From NCBI RefSeq assembly GCF_007989805.1, contig NZ_BJUB01000004.1:248001-312000 (forward strand): a DNA stretch of 64,000 bases, given 5' to 3'. Positions 36,375-43,372 of the stretch are shown piece after piece; position 1 is the first letter of the stretch, and each line of letters starts with the position of its first letter. This DNA is from Cellulomonas xylanilytica (GTDB taxonomy: Bacteria; Actinomycetota; Actinomycetes; Actinomycetales; Cellulomonadaceae). The notes under the pieces were generated by a model that was given only the letters and a program-made list of their open reading frames with translations, searched no databases and was not told the DNA's origin. The position numbers and the translations under genes were made by a program.

Positions 36375-37634
36375 CTAGAGGCGGATGCCCAGCAGGGCGT
36401 CGAGGGTGCGACCGATGACGCCCGGTGCGCCCTCCACCGGCTCGGCGGTCCCCGCCAGGGAGAGGTCGGCCCACGCGTCGATCGCGGCGAGCGCGGCCGG
36501 GGTGTCGAGGTCGTCGGCGAGGGCTGCCCGGACGGCCGCGAGCGTGCTGTCCGCGTCGGGTCCGCCGTTGCCGGACACGGCTGCGCGCCAGTGCTCGAGC
36601 CGCGCCTCGGCGGCGTGCAGACCCTCGTCGGTCCAGTCCCAGTCATCGCGGTAGCGGTGCGCCAGGATGGCGAGGCGGACGGCCATGGGGTCGACGCCCT
36701 GCTCGCGCAGGCGGGAGACGAGCACGAGGTTGCCGAGGGACTTGCTCATCTTGTGCCCGTCGAGCCCGACCATGCCGGTGTGCAGGTGGACCCGCGCCCC
36801 GCGGCCGCGGTCGAGCAGCCGCGCGTGCGACGTGCTCATCTCGTGGTGCGGGAACTGCAGGTCGGACCCGCCGCCCTCGACGTCGAACGGCAGCCCGAGG
36901 GCGTCCCGGGCGATGACCGCGCACTCGATGTGCCAGCCGGGCCGGCCCCGGCCGAGCGACCCGCCGTCCCAGGCGGGCTCGCCGGCCCGCTCGACGCGCC
37001 AGAGCAGCGGGTCGAGGGGGGCGCGCTTGCCGGGCCGGTCGGGGTCTCCCCCGCGCTCGGCGGACAGGGTCCGCATCGTGTCGTCGTCCAGCCCGGCGAC
37101 CGCGCCGAAGTCGATGTCGGCGGTGAGGTCGGCGTAGACGTCCCCCAGGCCGTCGTCGCCGAGCGCGTCGGACGTCGGCACGCGGTACGCCGCACCGGCG
37201 GCCAGCAGCACCTCGACGGCCTCGACGACCGCCGGGATGACCTCGACCACGCCGGAGTACACGTCGGGCGGGATGACAGCGAGCGCCGTCATGTCCTCGG
37301 CGTAGAGCTGGGTCTGCTCGGCTGCCAGCTCACGCCAGTCGATCCCGAGGGACGCCGCGCGCTCCAGCAGAGGGTCGTCCACGTCCGTCACGTTGGACGC
37401 GTACCGCACGCGGTGACCGGCGTCGCGCCACGCCCGCCCGAGGATGTCGAACGCGACGTAGGTCGCGGCGTGGCCCAGGTGCGTCGCGTCGTACGGGGTG
37501 ATCCCGCAGACGTACAGCGTCGCGTCGGTGCCCGCCGCGGCGAGCACGAGCTGGTCCGTCGAGGAGTCGCGCACCTGGACCGGGAGGCCTCGTCCGGGGA
37601 GCTGCGGGATGTACGGGGGCGGCCAGGTGAGCAC
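36375..37634 (-). CDS. mshC: mycothiol ligase (Cys:GlcN-Ins ligase)
   Basis: The 419-residue class I synthetase-like enzyme uses ATP to join cysteine to GlcN-inositol in mycothiol synthesis. It has zinc ligand C43 (YVCGITPYDATHLGH), the HIGH-like motif THLGH (51-55), C238 and H263 as further zinc ligands and the KMSKS loop at 295-299. It lacks the anticodon-binding region of cysteinyl-tRNA synthetase and starts with the MshC-type PPYIPQLPGRG segment, which separates the two. The GTG start has TAGGCT 6 nt upstream (leaderless). It is divergent from the CorA gene. Confidence 0.94.
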   Translation of the reverse strand: MLTWPPPYIPQLPGRGLPVQVRDSSTDQLVLAAAGTDATLYVCGITPYDATHLGHAATYVAFDILGRAWRDAGHRVRYASNVTDVDDPLLERAASLGIDWRELAAEQTQLYAEDMTALAVIPPDVYSGVVEVIPAVVEAVEVLLAAGAAYRVPTSDALGDDGLGDVYADLTADIDFGAVAGLDDDTMRTLSAERGGDPDRPGKRAPLDPLLWRVERAGEPAWDGGSLGRGRPGWHIECAVIARDALGLPFDVEGGGSDLQFPHHEMSTSHARLLDRGRGARVHLHTGMVGLDGHKMSKSLGNLVLVSRLREQGVDPMAVRLAILAHRYRDDWDWTDEGLHAAEARLEHWRAAVSGNGGPDADSTLAAVRAALADDLDTPAALAAIDAWADLSLAGTAEPVEGAPGVIGRTLDALLGIRL

Positions 37635-37640
37635 GCCGGA

Positions 37641-37646
37641 AGCCTA
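37641..37646 (-). promoter_or_regulatory. -10 box TAGGCT of mshC (leaderless)
   Basis: TAGGCT-TCCGGC-GTG on the minus strand has 6-nt spacing. It is part of a compact divergent promoter region with the corA gene. Confidence 0.55.
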
Positions 37647-37662
37647 ACCGGGCTGCGAGGTC

Positions 37663-37668
37663 CACAAT
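37663..37668 (+). promoter_or_regulatory. -10 box CACAAT of the CorA-like gene (leaderless)
   Basis: CACAAT-GCCCAG-GTG keeps the 6-nt spacing but has C instead of T at the first position. Confidence 0.4.
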
Positions 37669-37674
37669 GCCCAG

Positions 37675-38685
37675 GTGACGCACCAGACACAGACCGAGGG
37701 CCACCGCGAGCGGGTCTGCGTGGAGACGTCCGACGGGTGGGACCTCGTGCAGGAGGGTGGCCCGTCGGGCGGCGTGCGATGGGTCGTCGTCGACTCGATG
37801 GACGACCTGTCGGACGCCGCCCGCCGGTACGGCATCAGCGACCGCGCGATCACGCTGCTCGAGCACCGCATCCCCGGTGCGCAGCCGTCGGCGACGAACC
37901 ACACGCAGCGCGCCCGCCTGGACCGGTCCCCGGACGGCGAGCTCATCCTGACCACACCGACACTGTCCTACGTCGAGTCGACGCACGACGTGCACACCGG
38001 CGCCCTGACGGCCGTCATCGGTGACGACGTCGTCCTGATGGCGGAGCTGGGCGACGCGCAGGTGCTCGACCGCGCCGTGTCCAAGCTGACCGGCGGGTTC
38101 CCCGTGCCCGACGAGGGTGTCCACCAGGTGCTCGCGGTGGTGGTCCTCACCCTCGTGTCGGAGGCGTCGGACGTCGAGATCGGCCTCGGGGACGCGGTCG
38201 CCGACGCGGAGCGGCTCGTGTTCTCCACCACCCGGCACGACAGCCCGCTGGAGGAGATCTACGACCTCAAGCGGGAGATCGCGGAGGCCCGTCGCGCGCT
38301 GAGCCCCGTCACCTCCGTCCTTCCCGAGCTCATGGCCGAGGCGGAGGAGGGATCCGGTCACCGTCTCTCGCAGCCGTGGCTGCGCCGGGCCGAGGCCTGG
38401 GTCGACCGCCTGGACAAGCACCTCGACGGCTACGACGACCTGCTCAGCGACATGCTCTCCGTGCACCTGTCCCAGGTGTCGGTCCGGCAGAACGAGGACG
38501 TCCGCAAGATCTCGTCGTGGGCGGCCATCGCGGCGGCACCCACCCTCGTCGCCAGCATCTACGGCATGAACTTCGAGCACATGCCGGAGCTGACGTGGAC
38601 CTTCGGGTACCCGCTGGCGATCGCCGCGATGGGTGCGGTGTGCTGGTCGCTCTACCGGCTGTTCCGCCGCTCCGGCTGGCTGTGA
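37675..38685 (+). CDS. corA: CorA-type magnesium/cobalt transporter
   Basis: The 336-residue protein has the long N-terminal cytoplasmic domain and two C-terminal membrane helices of the CorA/MIT family. The selectivity motif YGMNF lies at about 296-300, between helix 1 (SWAAIAAAPTLVASIYG) and helix 2 (YPLAIAAMGAVCWSLYRL). The loop FEHMPEL after GMN carries the expected acidic residue. Mg2+ uptake is the likely role. The GTG start is leaderless by spacing. The stop sits in a small hairpin (38672-38690). Confidence 0.93.
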   Translation: MTHQTQTEGHRERVCVETSDGWDLVQEGGPSGGVRWVVVDSMDDLSDAARRYGISDRAITLLEHRIPGAQPSATNHTQRARLDRSPDGELILTTPTLSYVESTHDVHTGALTAVIGDDVVLMAELGDAQVLDRAVSKLTGGFPVPDEGVHQVLAVVVLTLVSEASDVEIGLGDAVADAERLVFSTTRHDSPLEEIYDLKREIAEARRALSPVTSVLPELMAEAEEGSGHRLSQPWLRRAEAWVDRLDKHLDGYDDLLSDMLSVHLSQVSVRQNEDVRKISSWAAIAAAPTLVASIYGMNFEHMPELTWTFGYPLAIAAMGAVCWSLYRLFRRSGWL

Positions 38686-38699
38686 GCCGGCGCTGAGCG

Positions 38700-39599
38700 C
38701 TACGTCGTGGTGGGTGCGCTGTTGGCGTCGAGCACACCGGTGAGGAGCAGGAGCACCACGAGGGCGGCCAGCCCGAGCCGGTAGTACACGAACGGCTTGT
38801 AGCTGAACGTGGAGACGATCTTCAGGAACACGATGATGACGAGGTACCCGACGACGAAGGCGACCAACGTCGCGACGAGCGTGGCGCCGAAGCCCGGGGT
38901 GCCTCCCGTGCCGAAGTCGTCGACGCTCTTGGCCAGCTGGAACAGGCCCGAGCCGAACACCGCGGGGATGGCCAGCAGGAACGAGTACCGGGCGGCGGCC
39001 TCCCGGGTGTAGCCCATGAGCAGACCGCCGGTGATCGTGCCGCCGGACCGGGAGACGCCGGGGACCAGGGCGAGCGCCTGCCAGAGGCCGAACTGGATCG
39101 CGTGCTTGCCGGTGAGCTCGGTGAGCTCGCGCTGCTTGGCTCCCCGCCCGTCCGCCCAGCCGAGCACCAGCGCGAACCCCGCGAGCGTCAGGGCGACGAG
39201 CCAGAGGTTGCGGAACGTCTGCTCGATGGCGTCCTGGAACGCCAGACCGAGGACGACGATCGGGAGCGAGCCCAGCGCGATGAACCACGCCATGAGCGCG
39301 TCGTGGTCGGCCCGCTGCCCCGCCGGCATGCCGGCGCGCGAGCGCCAGTCGGTGCCGTGGTCGCCCCGGATCGCGCGCCACCAGGCGGTGGCGATGCGGG
39401 CGATGTCCCGCCGGAAGTAGAGGATCACGGCGGTCTCGGTGCCGAGCTGCGTGATCGCCGTGAACGCGGCGCCCGGGTCGGAGCCGAACAGGTCGCCGAC
39501 GATGCGCAGGTGCGCGCTCGACGACACCGGGAGGAACTCGGTCAACCCCTGGACGAGCCCTAGAAGGATCGCTTCACCCAGTCCCATGGCGTCCGTCAC
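38700..39599 (-). CDS. uppP: undecaprenyl-diphosphate phosphatase
   Basis: The 299-residue polytopic membrane enzyme (BacA/UppP) recycles undecaprenyl pyrophosphate to the lipid carrier for peptidoglycan and confers bacitracin tolerance. It has the signature [14 protein letters not shown] (18-30; E21) and the second motif [18 protein letters not shown] chose the GTG of [10 protein letters not shown], which follows a TATCGT box by 8 nt and gives the usual N-terminal length; the internal ATG 12 nt later is the alternative. Longer readings would overlap the promoter. Confidence 0.94.
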   Translation of the reverse strand: MTDAMGLGEAILLGLVQGLTEFLPVSSSAHLRIVGDLFGSDPGAAFTAITQLGTETAVILYFRRDIARIATAWWRAIRGDHGTDWRSRAGMPAGQRADHDALMAWFIALGSLPIVVLGLAFQDAIEQTFRNLWLVALTLAGFALVLGWADGRGAKQRELTELTGKHAIQFGLWQALALVPGVSRSGGTITGGLLMGYTREAAARYSFLLAIPAVFGSGLFQLAKSVDDFGTGGTPGFGATLVATLVAFVVGYLVIIVFLKIVSTFSYKPFVYYRLGLAALVVLLLLTGVLDANSAPTTT

Positions 39600-39607
39600 G
39601 AGCGGAC

Positions 39608-39613
39608 ACGATA
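39608..39613 (-). promoter_or_regulatory. candidate -10 box TATCGT of uppP
   Basis: TATCGT is followed by 8 nt and the GTG, giving at most a 1-2 nt leader. Confidence 0.4.
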
Positions 39614-39651
39614 GCCGGGTGCGTTGCTGCGGCAGAGCCACGCGCGCCGAT

Positions 39652-39657
39652 TAGTGT
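39652..39657 (+). promoter_or_regulatory. candidate -10 box TAGTGT of the aldo/keto reductase gene
   Basis: TAGTGT is followed by 8 nt and the ATG, the same spacing as the divergent uppP box. Confidence 0.4.
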
Positions 39658-39665
39658 TGCGCCTC

Positions 39666-40625
39666 ATGGAACAGCGCCACCTGGGCCGCACGGGTCTGCG
39701 GGTCTCCCGGCTCGGGCTCGGCACGATGACCTGGAGCCGCGACACCGACGCGCACGACGCCACGGAGCAGCTGCGGGACTTCACGGACGCGGGCGGCACG
39801 CTGGTCGACACGTCCGCCTCGTACGCCGACGGTGGCGCGGAGGAGCTCCTCGGCGAGCTGCTCGGTGACGTCGTCCCCCGCGACGAGGTCACGCTGTGCA
39901 CGAAGGCCGGCATCCGGCGCACGAGCAGCGGCGGTGTCGTGGACGCCTCGCGCGGTGGCCTGCTCGCGTCGCTCGACGGATCCCTGCGCCGCCTGCGCAC
40001 CGACCACGTCGACCTGTGGCTCGTCCAGACGCCGGACCCCCGCACACCGCTCGACGAGACGGTGTCCGCGCTGCGGCTGGCGGTCACCAGCGGGCGCGCC
40101 CGCTACGTCGGGCTGGCCAACCACGCCGGCTGGCAGGTCGCCCGGGCGGCGAGCCTGCTGGAGGGCGAGGTCGGGCTCACCGCGGTCCAGGCCGAGTACT
40201 CGCTGCTGCAGCGCGGGATCGAGCGGGAGGTCGTGCCCGCGTCGGTCGCCCTCGGCGTCGGCGTCCTCGCGTGGTCGCCGCTGGGACGCGGGGTCCTGAC
40301 CGGGAAGTACCGCCGGACCATCCCGGCCGACTCCCGGGCCGCGTCGCCGCACCTCGCCGGCTTCGTGGAGCCGTACCTGGCGCGGGCCTCCGCGACGATC
40401 GTCGAGGCGGTGGCCACGGCGGCGTCCGGTCTCGACCGCACGCCGCTCGAGGTGGCGCTCGCGTGGGTGCAGGGGCGCGGGGTGGCCTCGGCGATCGTGG
40501 GCGCCCGGACGGCGACACAGCTGCGCGCCTCGATCGCGGCGCAGGACCTGGTGCTGCCCGACGAGCTGCGCAGGGCCCTGGACGAGGTCAGCGCCCCGAC
40601 GCTCGGGTACCCCGAGCGGTTCTAG
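39666..40625 (+). CDS. aldo/keto reductase family protein
   Basis: The 319-residue TIM-barrel oxidoreductase has tetrad members D48 (LVDTS), Y53 (SASYADG) and K80 (LCTKAG). At the place of the catalytic histidine it reads HVDLWLVQTPDP, with Q121 instead of His. The NADPH-binding segment SAIVGARTATQLRAS is present. It should reduce carbonyl compounds with NADPH, but the missing His may alter substrate range. It is divergent from uppP; the substrate is unknown. Confidence 0.9.
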   Translation: MEQRHLGRTGLRVSRLGLGTMTWSRDTDAHDATEQLRDFTDAGGTLVDTSASYADGGAEELLGELLGDVVPRDEVTLCTKAGIRRTSSGGVVDASRGGLLASLDGSLRRLRTDHVDLWLVQTPDPRTPLDETVSALRLAVTSGRARYVGLANHAGWQVARAASLLEGEVGLTAVQAEYSLLQRGIEREVVPASVALGVGVLAWSPLGRGVLTGKYRRTIPADSRAASPHLAGFVEPYLARASATIVEAVATAASGLDRTPLEVALAWVQGRGVASAIVGARTATQLRASIAAQDLVLPDELRRALDEVSAPTLGYPERF

Positions 40626-40665
40626 CTCGGGTGGGGTCCCGATCCACGTCACCCCGGCCGCGACC

Positions 40666-40671
40666 TAGGCT
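40666..40671 (+). promoter_or_regulatory. -10 box TAGGCT of the YdeI-like gene (leaderless)
   Basis: TAGGCT-GCCGCC-ATG has 6-nt spacing and no Shine-Dalgarno. Confidence 0.55.
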
Positions 40672-40677
40672 GCCGCC

Positions 40678-41277
40678 ATGTCGATGGACCACACCGACGC
40701 GGTGTTCTTCGAGGACGCCACCGAGTTCGAGGCCTGGCTCGACCAGAACGCCCTCACTGCCTCGCACGTCTGGGTCCGGATGGCCAAGAAGGGCACCGCC
40801 GTCCCGTCGGTCGACTGGACGACGGCTGTGGACGTGGCGCTCTGCTTCGGCTGGATCGACGGCATCGCCCGCCGGATCGACGACGAGTGGTACGTGCAAC
40901 GGTTCACCCCACGCCGCGCGAAGAGCGTCTGGTCGAAGATCAACCGCACGCGCATCGAGAGGCTCACCGCCGAGGGCCGGATGCGCCCGGCCGGCCTGGC
41001 CGAGGTGGAGAGGGCGAAGGCGGACGGCCGCTGGGACGCCGCGTACGACAGCCCGGCGACCGCGGTCGTGCCCGACGACCTCGCCGCCGCACTGGCGACG
41101 CGCAGCCTCACCGACGTCTTCGCCGCACTGGACGGTCGGAACCGCTTCGCGTTCCTGGCCCGCATCCAGACGGCGGTGCGCCCGGAGACCCGCGCGCGCC
41201 GCATCGAGCAGCTCACCGACGCCCTCGCCCAGGGAACGACGCCGCACCCGGCACCGAAGCGGAAGAACGAGGACTAG
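40678..41277 (+). CDS. YdeI/OmpD-associated family protein
   Basis: The 199-residue soluble protein has the family segments FEAWLDQNALTASHVWVRMAKKG, VALCFGWIDGIARRIDDEWYVQRFTPRRAKSVWSKIN and a C-terminal helical half ending in a basic tail. Relatives have been linked to bacteriocin or peptide resistance, but the biochemical activity is unknown. The ATG is leaderless by spacing. The stop directly abuts that of the next, convergent gene inside a hairpin loop. Confidence 0.85.
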   Translation: MSMDHTDAVFFEDATEFEAWLDQNALTASHVWVRMAKKGTAVPSVDWTTAVDVALCFGWIDGIARRIDDEWYVQRFTPRRAKSVWSKINRTRIERLTAEGRMRPAGLAEVERAKADGRWDAAYDSPATAVVPDDLAAALATRSLTDVFAALDGRNRFAFLARIQTAVRPETRARRIEQLTDALAQGTTPHPAPKRKNED

Positions 41278-41294
41278 CTACCGGCTCGCCTCGT
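41267..41294. terminator. bidirectional hairpin with both stop codons in the loop
   Basis: A 6-bp stem ACGAGG/CCTCGT encloses a 16-nt loop containing the stops of two abutting convergent genes. Confidence 0.4.
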
Positions 41295-41571
41295 CGGCGA
41301 GGTCGTCGACGTCCGCGTCGTCGTAGTCCTCGTCGTCCTCGTCCTCGTCCTCGTCGTCCTCGGCGTCGTCCTCCTCGGCGAGGTAGAACGGCGTGGCCTC
41401 CCCGTGGACGGTGCCGAGGGCGTCGTCGTAGACCTCGAAGGCGTCGGCCAGGATGTCGTACGCGTCGTCGACGGCGGGGTCGTCCTCACCGTGCGGTGCG
41501 GCGACGGCGGTGTAGTGGGCCTCGAGGGCTGCGATCAGGCGGTCCAGCGCGGCACGCGGGTCGACGGTCAT
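41278..41571 (-). CDS. small protein with acidic C-terminal tail
   Basis: The 97-residue product has a helical first half (TVDPRAALDRLIAALEAHYTAV...VDDAYDILADAFEVYDDALGTVHGEATPFYLAEED). A tail of about 35 residues almost entirely D and E follows. The N-terminal half looks like a small actinobacterial family near DUF5703 genes, but I do not recognise it by name. The ATG has TACGGT 6 nt upstream; a longer reading would cover this promoter. The tail is encoded by an imperfect GAC/GAG triplet repeat (about 41315-41378). The tail could mimic nucleic acid or bind cations (inference only). Confidence 0.7.
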   Translation of the reverse strand: MTVDPRAALDRLIAALEAHYTAVAAPHGEDDPAVDDAYDILADAFEVYDDALGTVHGEATPFYLAEEDDAEDDEDEDEDDEDYDDADVDDLADEASR

Positions 41572-41577
41572 GCGACG

Positions 41578-41583
41578 ACCGTA
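41578..41583 (-). promoter_or_regulatory. -10 box TACGGT of the acidic-protein gene (leaderless)
   Basis: TACGGT-CGTCGC-ATG on the minus strand has 6-nt spacing. Confidence 0.55.
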
Positions 41584-41683
41584 GTCGTCTGCGAGGCACA
41601 ATGGCAGCGCGTAAGGTTCTGCGGCACCAGGCTCGGACTCTCTATCGTCGCGGCGCGAGCGTCGTCGCGGGACGGGGTGGCGG

Positions 41684-41932
41684 ATGGCATACGGACAGAC
41701 AGGGACGAAGCGGCCCGACTGGGTCGCGCAAGGCGGTCAGTACGAGTACCGCGTGCTGCGGATCCCGGCGACGACGTCCCGGAACGACGCGCGCCGGATG
41801 CTGACCGAGCAGGCCGAGCTGGGCCGGTGGGAGCTGTCGAGGACGCTCCTGTTCGCCGGCGGCGAGCGCAAGGTCTGGCTGCGGCGCAAGATCATCCGCG
41901 TGCGCAGCACGCTGGCGGAGACCTCGGGCTGA
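41684..41932 (+). CDS. DUF5703-family small protein
   Basis: The 82-residue basic protein is of a small actinobacterial family (DUF5703 type). Its core reads YEYRVLRIPATTSRNDARRMLTEQAELGRWELSRTLLFAGGERKVWLRRKI. The compact alpha-beta pattern and basic C-terminus (RRKIIRVRS) could bind nucleic acid, but no function is known. A TATCGT box (41643-41648) about 35 nt upstream and a GGACGGGG purine run before the ATG suggest a normal leader, unlike its neighbours. Confidence 0.75.
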   Translation: MAYGQTGTKRPDWVAQGGQYEYRVLRIPATTSRNDARRMLTEQAELGRWELSRTLLFAGGERKVWLRRKIIRVRSTLAETSG

Positions 41933-41973
41933 GCGCGAGCGGGCAGGTCCCGTCGTCGTTCAGGGCCGCTGCG

Positions 41974-43335
41974 TCAGCAGGTGCGCAGCAGCCGGTCCAG
42001 GACGCGCGTGCCGAACCGCAGCGCGTCCGACGGGACCCGCTCGTCGACGCCGTGGAACATGCCGGCGAAGTCGAGGTCCGCGGGCAGGCGCAGCGGCGCG
42101 AAGCCGTAGCCCTGGATGCCGAGCCGCGACAGGGACTTGTTGTCGGTCCCGCCGGAGAGCGTGTACGGCAGCACCGTGGCGTCCGGGTCCTCTGCGAGCA
42201 GCGACTCGACCATGCGGTCCACGAGGTCGCCGCTGAACGGCACCTCGAGCGCCGTGTCGTGGTGCAGCCGCTCGATGCGGACGTGCTCGCCCGCCAGCTC
42301 CGCGACGGTCCGCACGAACTCGTCCTCCAGCCCGGGCAGGTAGCGGCCGTCGACCGTGGCCTCGGCGGAGCCCGGGATGACGTTCGCCTTGTAGCCGGCG
42401 GTCAGCTGGGTCGGGTTGGTGGTGTGCCGCAGGGTGGCGCCGACGAACTTCGCCGCCGGACCGAGCGCGGCCACCAGCCGGTCGATGCCGGCGGGGTCCT
42501 GCGGGTCGAACGGCAGGCCAGTGAGCTGCGCGACCCCCTCGAGCAGCGCGTGGACCGTCGGCGTGAGCTGGAGCGGCCACGGGTGCCGGCCCAGCCGCGC
42601 GACCGCCTCCGCGAGGTGCGTCACGGCGTTGTCGGCGTTGACCTGGCTGCCGTGCCCCGCGCGGCCGTCGGCCACGAGCCGGAGCCAGGACAGCCCCTTC
42701 TCGGCGGTCTGCAGGAGGTACGCACGGCGGCCGTCGACGTCGACCGAGAACCCGCCGACCTCGCTGATCGCCTCGGTGGCGCCCTCGAACAGCTCGGGGC
42801 GGTGGTCGACCGCCCAGCGTGCACCGAGGCTGCCGCCCGCCTCCTCGTCGGCGAACATCGCGACGACGACGTCCCGGGCCGGCTTGCGCCCCTCGCGAGC
42901 CATCTGCCGGACGACGGACAGGATCATCGCGTCCATGTCCTTCATGTCCACGGCGCCCCGGCCCCAGACCAGGCCGTCGACCTCCTCGGCTCCGAAGGGG
43001 TCCACGGACCAGTCCTCGGCCCGCGCGGGCACGACGTCGAGGTGCCCGTGCAGCACGAGCGCCGGGCGTGACGAGTCTTCGCCCTCCAGCCGGACGACGA
43101 CGCTGGCCCGGCCCGGTGCGCTCTCGAACAGCTCGGGGTCCAGGCCGACCTCGGTCAGCAGGCCCATCACGTGCTCGGCAGCCGCCCGCTCCCCCGGCCC
43201 CGAGTCGTCGCCGTAGTTCGAGGTGTCGATGCGGATGAGGTCGCGGCAGATCTGCACCACCTCGTCCTGTGCGGTCGGGGTAGCAGCGGGCGATCCGTGG
43301 CCGGGCGCGCCGGAGGCCGGGTGGGTGGCGGGCAT
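41974..43335 (-). CDS. M20-family metallopeptidase (ArgE/DapE type)
   Basis: The 453-residue two-zinc hydrolase has metal ligands H98 and D100 (VLHGHLDVVPA), bridging D130 (GRGAVDMKD), and catalytic E164 with ligand E165 (FADEEAGG). The lid/dimerisation domain is present (KANVIPGSAEATVDGRYLPG). It should cleave a terminal amide in dipeptides or acylated amino acids in the cytosol. I chose the ATG (MPATHPAS), which follows TACGGT by 7 nt; a GTG three codons upstream is less likely. The M3 peptidase gene precedes it on the same strand. Confidence 0.92.
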   Translation of the reverse strand: MPATHPASGAPGHGSPAATPTAQDEVVQICRDLIRIDTSNYGDDSGPGERAAAEHVMGLLTEVGLDPELFESAPGRASVVVRLEGEDSSRPALVLHGHLDVVPARAEDWSVDPFGAEEVDGLVWGRGAVDMKDMDAMILSVVRQMAREGRKPARDVVVAMFADEEAGGSLGARWAVDHRPELFEGATEAISEVGGFSVDVDGRRAYLLQTAEKGLSWLRLVADGRAGHGSQVNADNAVTHLAEAVARLGRHPWPLQLTPTVHALLEGVAQLTGLPFDPQDPAGIDRLVAALGPAAKFVGATLRHTTNPTQLTAGYKANVIPGSAEATVDGRYLPGLEDEFVRTVAELAGEHVRIERLHHDTALEVPFSGDLVDRMVESLLAEDPDATVLPYTLSGGTDNKSLSRLGIQGYGFAPLRLPADLDFAGMFHGVDERVPSDALRFGTRVLDRLLRTC

Positions 43336-43342
43336 GCCGTCC

Positions 43343-43348
43343 ACCGTA
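43343..43348 (-). promoter_or_regulatory. -10 box TACGGT of the M20 peptidase gene
   Basis: TACGGT followed by 7 nt (GGACGGC) and the ATG fits a leaderless start. Confidence 0.45.
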
Positions 43349-43372
43349 CCGGCCTCCGGGACGAGCCGAGAG

